The translations under genes and the position numbers were made by a program. Below are positions 21,373 through 33,418 of a stretch of DNA of 64,000 nucleotides, piece after piece. The stretch's first letter is position 1. Every line of letters starts with the position of its first letter. Under the pieces are notes generated by a model. That model was not told the DNA's origin. It was given only the letters and a program-made list of their open reading frames with translations, and did not search any database. The DNA lies in assembly GCA_941918925.1 (NCBI GenBank), contig OW799233.1, forward strand, positions 149,264,802 through 149,328,801, given 5' to 3'. The DNA comes from Phyto melanocephala. Lineage: Eukaryota > Arthropoda > Insecta > Diptera > Rhinophoridae.

Positions 21373-22700
21373 TAGGTTTAGTTTAGGTATTGTGCTTAGT
21401 TTAGCACTACCTCTGTAATTGGCGATATTATTTCTGCAGCCAGACCTAAATAATGGTATAATCAAAGAGTCCTTTCACATAGTACGAAAATAACCGGATA
21501 GTATTGTACACAGATAAAACAGTAGCGGTTATGAGTACTGCAATTGTTGCCAATCGCATAGTTGAGTTGTGATAGTAGAATTTTGCGGTGATATCTACAG
21601 AATTTCGTTTCGGAATATAAATATGTAGTCAGCACTAATAAATTGTAATTCTTGCAATAGAAATTTTATACTCACAAACGAAAAGTTCGATTGCAGAAAA
21701 TGCACCATTCGATTGGCAATGAATGTGGTTTTCTGTTTTGTGGGTGTAAGAGGAGAAATTTAAGCACATTTAATAAGAAGGCTACTCGGAATTCCATCAG
21801 GGCCATATTTATAAGTAAATTTAAGATTTTTTAAACTTTTCTTTTACTCATGAAACATGGGTTTCTTTTCATCTACTATGCACGGGTTCTATGAACTTAA
21901 TAGAATAAAGTGAATTTTGTTAATATATTCATGTAAATACATTCTCTCCAATGACACGTTAATGTAAAAAGCATGAATGTTTCATCTAAATTAAAGCTCT
22001 TAATTATTTTGGTTCTCTTTTTTGTTGGGTATTTATTCTGGCATACAAAAAGCATGCTTATTTCACTAATGCAATAATGTATGATTGAATATTAATTGAT
22101 GTTTTTGTTAAACGTTTTATCTTAACAATAAAGAAAGAATCAATTATTTACACATTCCCATACTATAGAGCATATTGAGAAGCACTATTGTACACTCAGA
22201 AAATTACTACAATAATTGATTGTGTGGTTTACTCAAGAAGTATTTCGTAAAGGATATTTTAAATGAATAATTAATTAATTAATTATATGTTTTTTAAACT
22301 AATATTTTAAGTTTTTAATAAATGCTTGAGTTAATTTTTTTAACGTTATTATTTTACAAATAATTTTTATTTTGTGATAATGTAAGAATAATCTGGAAAT
22401 GAAAGAATAAGTGTAATGCATTCTCGAAACCAGCCACGGATTATATCATCAGCACTCTTTGATCGGTGATTACGTGTTGGATGTAAATATATGTGAATTA
22501 AGGGTAATAGCAATTTAGAGAGGATTTTTCGATAGAATTTTTTTATATAAAGTTTGGCAATTGTAATTTATAGGAGAAGAGATAGTCTATATGAAATTTT
22601 GACATATGGCAAATAGCAGCTAATGAACAGCGGTTTAATTGAGGCTAACTAAAGGGTTTTTAAACAGGCACGCTACAAAAGTGGACCGGTAGGGACAACA
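21373..22700. other. Intergenic; one unclassified short repeat
   Basis: A stretch near 22415-22470 ('gcattctcgaaaccagccacg', 'ttatatcatcagcactc') recurs in related form at about 24405-24445 and 48680-48725, so it belongs to a dispersed family I cannot classify. Otherwise AT-rich, with no gene seen. Confidence 0.45.
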
Positions 22701-22763
22701 AACGACGCCATATTTTTTGTCGCTCTTTTGACATTTCTCTTCACTAAGGTTTGCCATTACATT

Positions 22764-23481
22764 ATGGAAAGATATACTAGCCAACAACGAGTTGAAATTA
22801 TTAAAATTTACTACCGAAACTCGAGGTCAGTGGCCTCAACGTTAAGAGTGCTACGTCCAATTTGTGGTCATTTCTCATTTCTGGCTGAATGGCTTCGTCA
22901 ATAATCAAAATATGCGTTATTGGTCTGACAGCAATCCACACGTACTCCATGAGTCATCATTGCATCCGGAAAAATTACGATTTGGTGCGGTTTATGGGCC
23001 GGCGGCGTCATTGGGCCGTACTTTTTCCGTGATGATTAAGACCGGCACGTTACTGTGAATGGGAATCGCTACCGTTCAATGATAACAATGATATCATCCA
23101 ATTGGATGATATGGAATTGGAGGACAAGTGGTTCCAACAGGATGGCGCCACAAGCCACACAGCGAATGTCACATCAATTTATTGGAAACCAAGTTTGGAG
23201 AACGTGTTATTTCACGAAATGGTCCATTTGATTGGCCCCCTCGGTTGTGTGATTTGACACCGTTAGACTATTTCCTGTGGGGCTACGTCAAGTCTATGGT
23301 CTATGCCAACAAGCCAGCGACGATTGATGAACTTCGTACGAATATCGAACGTGAAATTGCAGCAGTTTTGCCCGATTTATGCTTGAAAGCCGTTGAAAAT
23401 TGGGTTCAGCGTCTGGACTTCTGCAAGCGTGCCCTTGGTGGCCATGCAAAAGAAATAAGTAAAGATATAAGTAAAAAGTGA
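22764..23481 (+). pseudogene. Mariner-like transposase pseudogene (DUF4817-type), internally deleted
   Basis: Starts MERYTSQQRVEIIKIYYRNS, the typical N-terminal helix-turn-helix. After about 45 residues it jumps by internal deletion into the catalytic region (HFWLNGFVNNQNMRYWSDSN), so the first catalytic Asp, normally just before HFWLNG, is missing. Frameshifts separate this from FQQDGATSHTANV (second Asp) and LTPLDYFLWGYVKSMVY (third Asp). It ends WVQRLDFCKRALGGHAKEI. It is a dead copy. Ends could not be fixed; no clear inverted repeats seen. Confidence 0.85.
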
Positions 23482-23570
23482 TAAGTAACGACGCTATATT
23501 TACTGCGCTGCAATAAGCGCTTAAAAGTAAGTGCTACTAAGTAAGACATTGTAAATAAATATCATGTCAT

Positions 23571-23760
23571 TTGCGAAACAAGAACTTTTGGCAGGTTTGC
23601 ACACAATTCACGCACTTGGTTAAGTCCATGACTGATTTAATTACAAAATCGTGCGAAATCGCAACAAAATATGTGAGTGGATGTCATATTGTCACACTTG
23701 CTTTACAAAAGATTACACAGAAAAACAAAATAATAGTTTTTTTTTTGTTGCATAAAGTTT
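23571..23760. repeat. Fragment of the CCATGACTGACTA MITE family
   Basis: Contains 'ccatgactgatttaattac', 'cgtgcgaaatcgcaacaaaa' and 'tcatattgtcacac', matching the complement of the right half of 14215-14531. It is truncated, with no ends to pair. Confidence 0.55.
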
Positions 23761-23943
23761 TTCTACTGCTGTTCACTAATTTGGGAGCGCTGATTTTAAA
23801 TCTACCCTCCGATTTTTTGTAGCAGCGCTAGTTAGTGAGATACAGGTACCGTTTTAAATTTACATATGTAAGTAGTCGATAGTTTATATCAATAGCGGTG
23901 TAACTTAACTAGTTCCGTTATAAATATCAGTATGTCTTTCTTA

Positions 23944-24185
23944 AGAAGGACGTGTTTAAATAATCCTGATTGTTTTTTTGTGTTATTTGTGGAGAATATA
24001 TGTTCCAAAAATTTCGTTTAAATGTGTCGGCCTTAATGAAAAATGCATACTTGGACTACTTTGGGTTGCCGTTGCCGTCAAACGCTAAACCTTGGATACC
24101 AAGTTTGGTATGTAAAACATGTGAATATAATAAAAGAAAATTGAAAAATTTAATTTTTGTTAAGCTTTGTAGGATAAGTTTATAA
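23944..24185 (+). pseudogene. Cys-rich fragment of a transposon-associated protein
   Basis: Reads RTCLNNPDCFFCVICGEYMF, then NAYLDYFGLP, then PWIPSLVCKTC, which resembles a short zinc-binding type domain (C..C..C near the start, CKTC at the end) common in insect genomes. It stops after about 70 residues. I recognise the pattern but not the exact family. An isolated fragment rather than a gene. Confidence 0.5.
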
Positions 24186-25239
24186 ACTATTAAAAGTTAA
24201 TTGTGAGCATGCAAAATAAGGATCTGAAAAAATTAAAAAAAAAACAAAAAAAAAAAAAACAATATTGTTTTAACTTTAAATTTATTGTTAACCAAAACAA
24301 ATATGGATAATTTCTAATGTAAAACTTCCTTAAGCATTTTTAATTCAAATTAAATTTTAAACATTTAAAAAAATATAAAATTATTTCAACACTAGGCCGA
24401 GTGCACTGCATTTTCGAAACTAGCTACGATTTCATTATCAGCACACAATAAAGAGCTTCAACTTTACAAAAGATATGGATAAAGGCAATATTTTTTGTTG
24501 CTAGATATATTTTGCTAGGCTTTTAACCTAAATAAGTAAGTAATTATGTGAAGGAGGGAAGGAACTCCATTTGATAAAAATGTTTTTCTGAAAAAAATTT
24601 CTTTGTGTCAAGGTTAGAAATGAAAATAAGGCGGTTGTATATGCCATTAGTTCCAACTTATGTTTATTGTGTATATTCTAATGCTTTGTATTTTGATTTG
24701 CTTTGTTATTCCGTTGATAATTTTTGAATTCTTGATTTCCGAACCCATAAAGTATATATTTTCTGACAGCTTGTGAATACAGGAGTCGATTGAGCAATGA
24801 CCCTTTATCCGTGTGTGGACTGTAATTAACTTTTAGAAGCATCCACATATTGACCACTCCTGTGTATAGTATCAATCAACACTTTAAAATTATTGGGGAA
24901 TAAACCACTTTTGAAATCTAGCACAAACGCTCCATAACTTTTTGAGATATGAGCAAATTAACACGACTGCATCTGTTTTCCCATATTTTTAACAAAAAAA
25001 ATCCACATTTTTCAGCCCAAGGTTATTTTATGGAGACGTTTGTTACTATTTGTAGGTACAATATGCCTCTAGTGATATTGTTAAAAATATTGTTGAATAA
25101 ATTTGTTACTAATCCACAAAACTATAGGCAAAAATAATTTTAATATGTATTTAATTTTTTATATAAATATGTATATCAAATCATCAAAGATCTGAAAGAT
25201 TTTTGAACGGAATATAAGACATTATTAAAAATTAAAATC
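24186..25239. other. Intergenic with diverged reversed tail of the dispersed repeat
   Basis: About 24600-24980 holds a reversed, diverged tail of the hairpin repeat: 'cataaagtatatattttctg', 'gtcgattgagcaatgaccc' and 'tgagatatgagcaaatta'. No coding sequence seen. Confidence 0.45.
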
Positions 25240-25740
25240 AAAGATGGGTGACACTACAAAATGGCGTACACCGTATTTATGTATGGTCTAATCTATTCAT
25301 TAAAAATGTACGCACTTCAACGCTCTCAATATTGGCATCAAACCAAAGCGCTTTACCTGTAGAGTACAGTAAAAAAATGAAAAAGATAAAATCTAAGATG
25401 GTGAATTGCGGAAATGTTGGTCGTTAATAGTAATTACGGCTTTTCCCCCTCCAACCCCCACATTATTGGTATCAAATGAAAGGGTTTGACCAGTCGAAAA
25501 CAGAAAACTTTGGAAAAGTTAAATCTTAAACAAAAAGTCGGATAATTTTTTTTCTTAGTCCATCAATATGGGCTAGAGGGCTTGAATACTAAAAAAGGTA
25601 AATATCAAGGATGGCATCGTAAATAGTGAAGAAAAATGACATATAGCATTAAATCTGATCTAAGCTACAAAATGGTCGATATATACCTTCATAGTGACCA
25701 CGGCTCGCCCGAATATAGCATTCTTACTTGTTTTTTTTTT
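25240..25740 (-). repeat. Diverged dispersed repeat, reversed, with hairpin head
   Basis: Ends at the right with a reversed head, 'gcccgaatatagcattcttac' then 'ttgttttt'. The interior repeats 'aaatgaaagggtttgaccag' type phrases found in complement near 47200-47400. A relative of the elements at 2545-3510 and 47088-47450. Confidence 0.5.
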
Positions 25741-26091
25741 TAAAGCTGTTACCAGGGAAGGAAAATAGCTTTTATGATTTTGTACCAAGTATGAAAACAA
25801 AATGTACTTTTTAGGCCAGGACGGTACCATTTTTTTTAATATTTATTAATGAAAACATAAACTTAACAAAAATGTTTATAAAAATCCAGAAATATGCAAT
25901 AAAAAAAACAAAACTTAACAAAAATGTGATTAAAAATCCAGTACACAATAAAAAATTTTAATTATTACATTCATAGGTACATACGTAAAGATCGGTTATT
26001 TAACAAATTTTATTTATAAAATACTTTAATATAATAAATTTTCTGTTATTTTAAAATTAAAGACAAGAATTTGTGGACTTTAATAAATCTG
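25741..26091. other. AT-rich intergenic sequence
   Basis: Includes near 25752 'ccagggaaggaaaatagc', similar to ends seen at 28682 (complement) and 49665 ('gcagggatggaaaataaa'). This may be a small hAT-type MITE end. Otherwise nothing seen. Confidence 0.4.
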
Positions 26092-26220
26092 GGGCCGAAT
26101 TACGGCATTCGATATCGATCGAAATTTTACTCGAACGATAGAGTACGCTGTGCTTTAGGTATAGAGATTCTAATAAGAATTTTCAAATTTCAATCACGTT
26201 CGAATGCCGTAATTCGGCCT
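26092..26220. mobile_element. 129 bp MITE with GGCCGAATTACGGCATTCG ends
   Basis: Inverted ends of 19-20 bp, GGCCGAATTACGGCATTCG, on both sides. A CTG flanks each end (26089-26091 and 26221-26223), consistent with a 3 bp target duplication. It is inserted next to or within the hAT transposase tail. A diverged inverted relative may lie at about 38340-38455. Confidence 0.65.
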
Positions 26221-26620
26221 CTGTTGTCTGTATCAAATTTGGGACAGTAGAATTGTGTATTCTTTTTCTTTCCTTTGTTTTAGTTAGGTTTTGAAAATAA
26301 AAGACTCGTTCGACGTTGGCCGATGAATGTGGAATAGACAGAATGACTCTTACAATTCTTGAAATATCTGGGAACATGAACTCATTTAATTAATTTTTCA
26401 TCTGTGATACTTTAGACCAAAAGTATAAAATATTTAAATCTTTGTATGATCTAAGTTCAATCACATCGGCTAGTGCTCTGTACTGATTATTTATTGCTTC
26501 AATATTTGATTGTTTGTGTGGAAACATTTTCGCCAGAAGAGGTACTATTGAATTTGTTTCTCCCATAATAACTTATTCTGGAGTAAACTTATCGAACCAT
26601 TTTAGTACTTCATTATTAAA
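26221..26620 (-). pseudogene. hAT transposase C-terminal (dimerisation) remnant
   Basis: On the minus strand: MFPDISRIVRVILSIPHSSA then NVERVFYFQNLTKTKERKR. This is the hAT C-terminal dimerisation motif (the SSANVERVFS type). Upstream (higher coordinates) the frame is broken by stops. The left part is replaced by the MITE at 26092-26220. Confidence 0.75.
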
Positions 26621-26645
26621 GTTCAGCTGACATGCTTACCAATCA

Positions 26646-28353
26646 TCTATATATATAAAAGTGAAACTCTGTGTGTGTGTGTGTTAGCTATAGACTCCGA
26701 AACTGTAAAACCGATCGGACTCAAACTTTGGCAAGTTGTTGTACACATACCAGGGAGTGTTTATGGGTGGAAAAAAGTGGGCGGGGTCACGCCCATAAAA
26801 AATTAGTTATCATTTTTAACTACTTGCACTTGACCAATTCTTTTGAAACTTTGCACACTTATCGAGCTGTCATGACTAAATAATTTCGTGATAAGAAAAG
26901 TGGGCGGGACCACGCCTCTAAAAAGTTTTAATTTGGAGGTACTTGCACTGGACCGATTTTTCTGAAACATTGCACACATATTGAGCTCTTATGGCTTTAT
27001 AATTTCGTGATTAGAAAAGTGGGCAGGGCCACGCCCATAAAAAAAAGTTATAATTTTGAGGTACTTGCACTGGACCGATTTTTCTGAAACTTTGCACACA
27101 TACTGAGCTGTCATGACTTTACAATCTCGTGATTAGAAAAGTGGGCAGTGCTACGCCTATAAAAAAAATTATAATTTTGAGGTACTTGCACTTGACCGAT
27201 TCTTCTGAAACTTTGCACACTTATCGATCTGTCATGAATAAATAATTTCGTGATAAGAAATGTGGGCGGGGCCACGCCCCTAAAAAAGTTTTAATTTGGA
27301 GGTACTTGCACTGGACCGATTTTTCTGAAACATTGCACACATATTGAGCTGTTATGACTTTATAATTTCGTAATTAGAAAAGTGGGCAGGGCCACGCCCA
27401 TAAAAAAAAGTTATAATTTTGAGGTACTTGCACTGGACCGATTTTTCTGAAACTTTGCGCACATACTGAGCTGTCATGACTTTACAATCTCGTGATTAGA
27501 AAAGTGGGCAGTGCTACGCCTATAAAAAAAATTATAATTTTGAGGTACTTGCACTTGACCGATTCTTCTGAAACTTTGCACACTTATCGAGCTGTCATGA
27601 ATAAATAATTTCGTGATAAGAAAAGTGGGCGGGACCACGCCCCTAAAAAGTTTTAATTTGGAGGTACTTGCACTGGACCGATTTTTCTGAAACTTTGCAC
27701 ACATATTGAGCTCTTATGGCTTTATAATTTCGTGATTAGAAAAGTGGGCAGGGCCACGCCCATAAAAAAAAGTTATAATTTTGAGGTACTTGCACTGGAC
27801 CGATTTTTCTGAAACTTTGCACACATACTGAGCTGTCATGACTTTACAATCTCGTGATTAGAAAAGTGGGCAGTGCTACGCCTATAAAAAAAATTATAAT
27901 TTTGAGGTACTTGCACTTGACCGATTCTTCTGAAACTTTGCACACTTATCGAGCTGTCATGAATAAATAATTTCGTGATAAGAAATGTGGGCGGGGCCAC
28001 GCCCCTAAAAAAGTTTTAATTTGGAGGTACTTGCACTGGACCGATTTTTCTGAAACTTTGCGCACATACTGAGCTGTCATGACTTTACAATTTCATGATT
28101 AGAAAAGTGGGCAGAGCCACGCCCATAAGAAAAATTATAATTTTAAGGTACTTGCACTGGACCGATTCTTCTGAAACTTTGCACACATTTTGAGCTGTTA
28201 TGACTTTACAATTTCGTGATTAGAAAAGTGGGCAGGGTCACGACCATAAAAAAAAATTATAATTTTTAGGTTTTTGCACTTGATATTCAATTAAAATTAA
28301 GAATGCATTTTGATTCATTAAGGGGCGTAGCAAGGCGCGCCGGGATTTTCTAG
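26646..28353 (+). mobile_element. Non-autonomous Helitron with expanded tandem array
   Basis: Begins TCTATATATATAAAAGTG after an A and ends 'gcgcgccgggattttCTAG' before a T. The interior is about a dozen ~121 bp units. The version with 'gcgggaccacgcccctaaaa' returns every three units (about 26905, 27268, 27630, 27990), giving a ~362 bp higher-order period. No coding. Twice the length of the copy at 8974-9830, by array expansion. Confidence 0.8.
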
Positions 28354-29385
28354 TCATAAATAAAATACATATAACAACAGCCAAGGCGAATTCATGTAAC
28401 AGGTGGTGCCAAATTAAGAGATGAATTTTGTAAGAAGTTTGCAATAAAGTGCTATTCAGATTTCTTTGTTGCAGACTTGAAACAACCTGGTACATAAATT
28501 CGCTTTGACAACAGCATTGCAACAAAAACAGAGAAGCTGAAAGAATGAAATAAAACACACACAAACAAAATTAAAGAGAACATGGAAAAATGTTTAAATT
28601 CTACCAAGTAGCTCGCGGTAGTACCACGGTACCAACAAGGTCAAAAATGTACCATAAAAAGTACAATTGTACCATGATTTCCATCCGTGCCTGTTACTTA
28701 GTTAGAGTAGAGTATTTTGTTGTGTTTAATTTCTCAGTATTTAAAAAAAATTTAATTTTACAAATTAACGATTTTAGAATTTGTTTTCTACAAGCCATGT
28801 AATGACAATTTACTTCTATTTTGTTTGAAACAAATTTGTTTTCTCTCCCAAAAATATGGACTGTATGTTGAAAAAAAGTTTTGTCTGGATAACCGAGCGA
28901 CAAAAAGGCAATTTCTTTTAGTTTATATATTTATTGTGTAATTTTACTTTTTTTCTACCCACGAACGTAATTTTTAATTTTATTATGTACTTTACATAGA
29001 TACATAAATATATGTTTCATTATCTTTATAATGACTTTATCCGCTTAAAAGCATGCCATTGTAAAATGATAAAAAAATAAAAGAAATAATAAAACTTGTT
29101 TGTCTTAACTGGGATTCGAACCTACGTTTATTCAGTTTTTATTGGTATGAAAAGACGAGGTGGTCTAGCTTTTTTTATCATATTTCAGTTGTTTATAAAG
29201 CGATTTTTCTGATATAAATTCTGATCTGCTCCCCAATATTTCTGATATTTTTGGTATTGGCAACGTTGAGGGGCTTCAAAAAGTTAATTTCAACATTCAC
29301 ACGGACAGATAATGTTTAAGCATTAAGATTTCAGAATATATGCTTTTTCAAAAATAAGTTGAGTAATTTTTAACTGCCTGAAAGT
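28354..29385. other. Intergenic; fragments of small repeats
   Basis: About 28382 has one end of the CCAAGGCGAATTC MITE family without a partner. About 28610-28700 is rich in 'ggtacc/gtacca' repeats and ends in the complement of 'aggcacggatggaaat'. At 29105-29125 there is a B-box-like 'gggattcgaacct', but no tRNA fold. No gene seen. Confidence 0.45.
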
Positions 29386-29387
29386 AA

Positions 29388-30154
29388 ACAAGTAAAAGCG
29401 CTATATTCGGCCGTGCCGAATCTTATATACCCTTCACAACGTGCAATAACAGTAGTTTGTATCACCATCCCATATGAAATACGTACATACATATAAAACA
29501 CATACAAATAAAAAAAATTTAAATTTACGTATGTATGTTAAAAAAAAAAATTAAAAAAAAAATTTTTTTTTAAATAATTAAAATATATATAATAAATATA
29601 AAACAAAAAAAAATATTAAAAAAAAAAAAATGAAAAAAAAATAATAATAAAAATATAAATAATATATTAAATAAAAAATAAAAAAAAAAATTAAAAAAAA
29701 AATATAAAAAAAAATAAAAAAAAAATTTGTTTGCCTCAGCTGGGATTCGATGCCACGTTTTCTCTAACCAGTATACACGTTTGTATGTATGTATGTTGTT
29801 GTTGTAATGTTGTTTTTGTGAAAAAAAAATCGAGGTGGTCGTGGGTTTTTGCTCATATCTCAGTTGTTTATGTACCGATGTTTCTGATTTTCAATACCGA
29901 TCTACTCCCGAATATTTCTGATATTTTAATACCTCACCCGAGTCCAAGCGATGTCGGGGGGCTTCAAAAAGTTGATTTCAACATACACACGGACAAACGG
30001 TCAGACGGACAGACTGACAGGGCTTAATCGACTCCCCTATTCATAAGCTTTCAAAAAATATATACTTTATGGGGTCGGAAATCAAAATTGTAGAAATTTC
30101 ACACGGAATGACAAACCTATATATACCCTTTTTCACTGTGTGAAGGGTATAAAA
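29388..30154 (+). repeat. Hairpin-headed dispersed repeat, A-type copy (best preserved)
   Basis: Head ACAAGTAAAAGCGCTATATTC with the hairpin, TATACCCTTCACAACGTG, an A-rich middle, then 'gcctcagctgggattcgatg' and 'ccacgttttctctaaccagta', and a tail 'gaggtggtcgtggg' to 'gtgtgaagggtataaaa'. The segment between head and tail is inverted relative to T-type copies at 5803-6486 and 20405-21145. Confidence 0.75.
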
Positions 30155-30472
30155 ACCAGCAAAATTTCACCAATTTTTTTATTTTTGTTTATCTAGCTTT
30201 TATTGTCAGATTATGTGGGGTGAGTGTTATTTCATTCGGTTTAGTAACACTGTTACCACTGGACAGACGTACTAAGTTCAATCTATTTAGCATTCATAAG
30301 AATAATAAATATATTTTGTTCAGTGTTGGATGATCATTTCTTGGTACATAAAAAGACAAAATAATATATGTATGTATATTTATATGTATATGCACCAAAT
30401 CAATAATACTTTCACCGCTAGCGCTGTTAGGGTATAAAAACAAGAATTTTAATCAAAATTGTCTATATTCAG
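30155..30472. other. Intergenic; possible promoter or intron before a short exon-like frame
   Basis: A TATA-like 'gggtataaaaac' lies at 30430-30441, and 'gtctatattcag' ends at 30472. The latter could be read either as an initiator (TCAGTT) or as a splice acceptor for the following frame. Weak evidence. Confidence 0.3.
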
Positions 30473-30636
30473 TTGAGAGGTGTCAAGAATATTTAAACGG
30501 TTTTATAAGAGCAGAAAAGTTTTGCTACATAAATGAAAAGAAATATCAAACAGTTTTAAAGAAATCATCCGAATTAGAGGTAGAACTTGAATGTGGATTT
30601 TCGTGTGTTAATGAAGACGACAAAAACCCTCCTTAA
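30473..30636 (+). CDS. Orphan exon-like frame, unrecognised
   Basis: From about 30475 an open frame without an ATG reads ERCQEYLNGFIRAEKFCYIN then EKKYQTVLKKSSELEVELEC, ending CGFSCVNEDDKNPP and a TAA at 30634-30636. The composition is unlike the surrounding AT-rich noise: four cysteines, few low-complexity runs, G/C at plausible codon positions. A good acceptor (tattcag) sits just upstream. It may be the last exon of a small gene whose first exon I cannot find, or a relic. I recognise no family. Confidence 0.3.
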
Positions 30637-33418
30637 AACAAATTTAAAACAACGTTATATCTCTTATGTGTGTAAGTAAAATTTTTAATACAATGTACTC
30701 GCATGTCTGTGCTTAAAAATAATAGAAATAAATAAAATTCAACATCCCGCGTACAAAACTTAAATTTTCTGCACATATGAGTTCGCAAAATGTGTTCGTT
30801 CCATTTGGCTAGTGTTAAAGTTAAAGTGAATTTTTGAAGGGTTGTCAACTCTCATAAAAACTGTGGAAATATTTTTTTCAGTTTGGTTGACCAAACAGAA
30901 TGTTCTTTGCAAATAAGTTTTGATTAAAATATTTAGAAAGTTATTAAGATACATTCCAAAGTGTTTTTCAGTACTTGTAAAAATTTAACAAATATATTTT
31001 TTTTATTTTGCCGAATATTCCTTTTCGTATAATACCCACATTGATATACGATAGTTAGCATTAATATTCAAAATATTTTGTTACCCACAGAAATTTCGAG
31101 AAGGACAAAAAAACTAAAATAAAAATCTAAGTACGCAGATATCAACAAAATGCTGCAAATTTTACTAATGTTGGCGTAAACTAAGGTTCTACACTAACCG
31201 CACATCGACTATGGTTATATTTAATCCTGCGTTAAGGGATGGAAATTAGATACACAGACATGGAGGTTAGGTCATAACTATACACTTATTTAACTTGAAG
31301 ACGGCCAATATTAAACTTTTTTTTTTTAATTTAAACTTAGTGTAACTTAAACCACAATCGTTTAAGTCATGTCGCCTTCATTTGCTGGCATAATAATGGC
31401 ATAGACTAGTAAGCTATGCATATGTACGAAATTTTATCATCATACCTCTAATTTTGTCGGTTTTATGAGCTTTTAATTTGCATTCATAGTGGTTTATGTG
31501 AAAAGTGGGCGTTATGGTAGGCGTGTCGAAGTAGTTTCTGTTAATAAACTCCGCTCAGTTATTTAAATATAGAATCCTTTTTTCTTCCAAAATCTTTATT
31601 CATAAAGAAATTATATGAATTTGAGATAAAGCGTTTTATGGGAGGTGGGCGTAAAAGTGAGCGTGTCACATTTATTTTCTGTTGGTGCAAAGCCTCTGAC
31701 TAAAAAGCAATGTTTGCAAAATTTCAGAATCATACATCTAATTTTGTCAGGTTTTTTTACGTTGAAATTTTACCGAAAAATACAATGTGCGGCATGAATT
31801 TTTGTACATTTTGATTTATAACTCCGTTCCTAATGCATAGAACGCATATTTCTTATTGCGAAATTTACTAGAAGCCATTCAAATACATAACTTTTTATAA
31901 CACTCATTAAGTTTAACGCGCTTAGAGTATAAGTAATAATGATTTTGACAAAAGCGGCAAAGCATTTCACTAACAAAATGATTATTTATAGATTTTCACT
32001 GATTTTTAATTTTAAATTAACGTATTGCAGAATAATCTAACCGAATTTTCGTCCTTAGAACAACCAAACGACTTTTGTAAGTCCATAATAGTAATGGGTG
32101 ATTTAGGTTATTCAAATCAAGTATTTAAATATTGCTATTAAGGTAAGTACTTATTTAATTCCCTATTTATAAGCGATTGTTAGAAGTACTTACAGGAGTC
32201 CCTATTTGTAAGAAAGCGTGGTAAGTTCTTGCATCCAATGACATCGCAGTGTTAAAATAATGGGTTTATAGCATATTTCCACGGCAACGATATTCGTAAT
32301 TCGATGTCTTATTTATAATTCAAAGCCTAATTGCGAACCAAATTACATAATTTTCCCATGCAAAATTTTCAAAGCGAATTACTATTTTTGTGCGTAATTC
32401 ATTTAGAATTACCATGCGAATTATAATAAAATCAGTGTCTTCTCTAACTTTTATCGGTAGTTTACTATTCTCAGCTGTCAAAAATATTAAAGCAAAACGA
32501 AAAGGACAAAGAAAAAAGTTCAATTTCATATATAAAAAATAGAATGGAAGCAAAAAACGAAAATTTTAAAGAAAGTTGTTATGTCGAGAAGAGTATTGGC
32601 CACATAAAAATTATGGGATGACACGGAATTGTGTTTAGAGGGTTTGCTGGCTGCACTGGTCCTATTTTCTTGCACTTTTTCTATTTTCTGGTAATTAAAA
32701 AAATAATGATATTATTTGCATACATTTCTTAGAAATTTACAATATTATTACTATTATTACATACCTTTTGCCTCCATTAATAAAATAATTATAATTTTCT
32801 ATATAAAATTTTATATTTCTTAATGTTCACCGCCGAAAAAGAAAACGATAATTTAAATAAAAAAGCACGAATAAGAATTGTCAAATCAAATTAACAATAT
32901 GTCGTGGAAACAGGGTAATTCACTTAAGTAATTTAAAGAGCGAATTAGGTGATTCAATGAGTCGTGGAAACACGCTATTAGATGCCAAATTGTAAGTAGT
33001 AAAGAACTGTTTGCTAGTACTTTTAAAACTTTATTTTGTAATGTGTTATTTTGCTGGGATGCAACGTAAAATTGTTACAGACTTTTACTTACCAAAAGGT
33101 ATGCAAGACGGGCACACAATCAGAAAGTAGTTAACATTATTCGTAGACTCGTAGAGAAATAGAAATTAAAATATGTACTTATAGAGTTTTGCTACTTGTT
33201 TTGTAAGCAGGTAAACCTCGACTATGAAACTTTTTATCAACAACTTAAACAATACTGTAACGATTTAATCAAGGCATATTAATTCATCAGGTATTCTTGA
33301 TTCGTCAGCTGATTATTTTTTGCTTCACTTAATTTAAATTCCAGCTGTCAAAATTCTTATATAAAAAATAATTTTATCTCTTCTCTCATTTATTTCAAAT
33401 GTCAATCTTAATATTAAA
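30637..33418. other. Intergenic, with GTGGGCGT-type repeat
   Basis: About 31380-31830 has phrases shared with 50130-50830: 'aagtgggcgttatggtagg', 'cgtgtcgaagtagtttctgtt', 'gggaggtgggcgtaaaagtg'. They form a diverged dispersed or tandem family. About 32100-32220 has 'ccctatttataag' twice as imperfect repeats. No gene supported. Confidence 0.45.

Noticed and set aside
26880..28260. CRISPR-like array
   Set aside because: Units are contiguous ~121 bp tandem repeats without unique spacers, inside a eukaryotic Helitron.
29105..29130. tRNA gene from 'gggattcgaacct'
   Set aside because: Only a B-box-like string. No D-arm, anticodon arm or acceptor stem can be folded around it.
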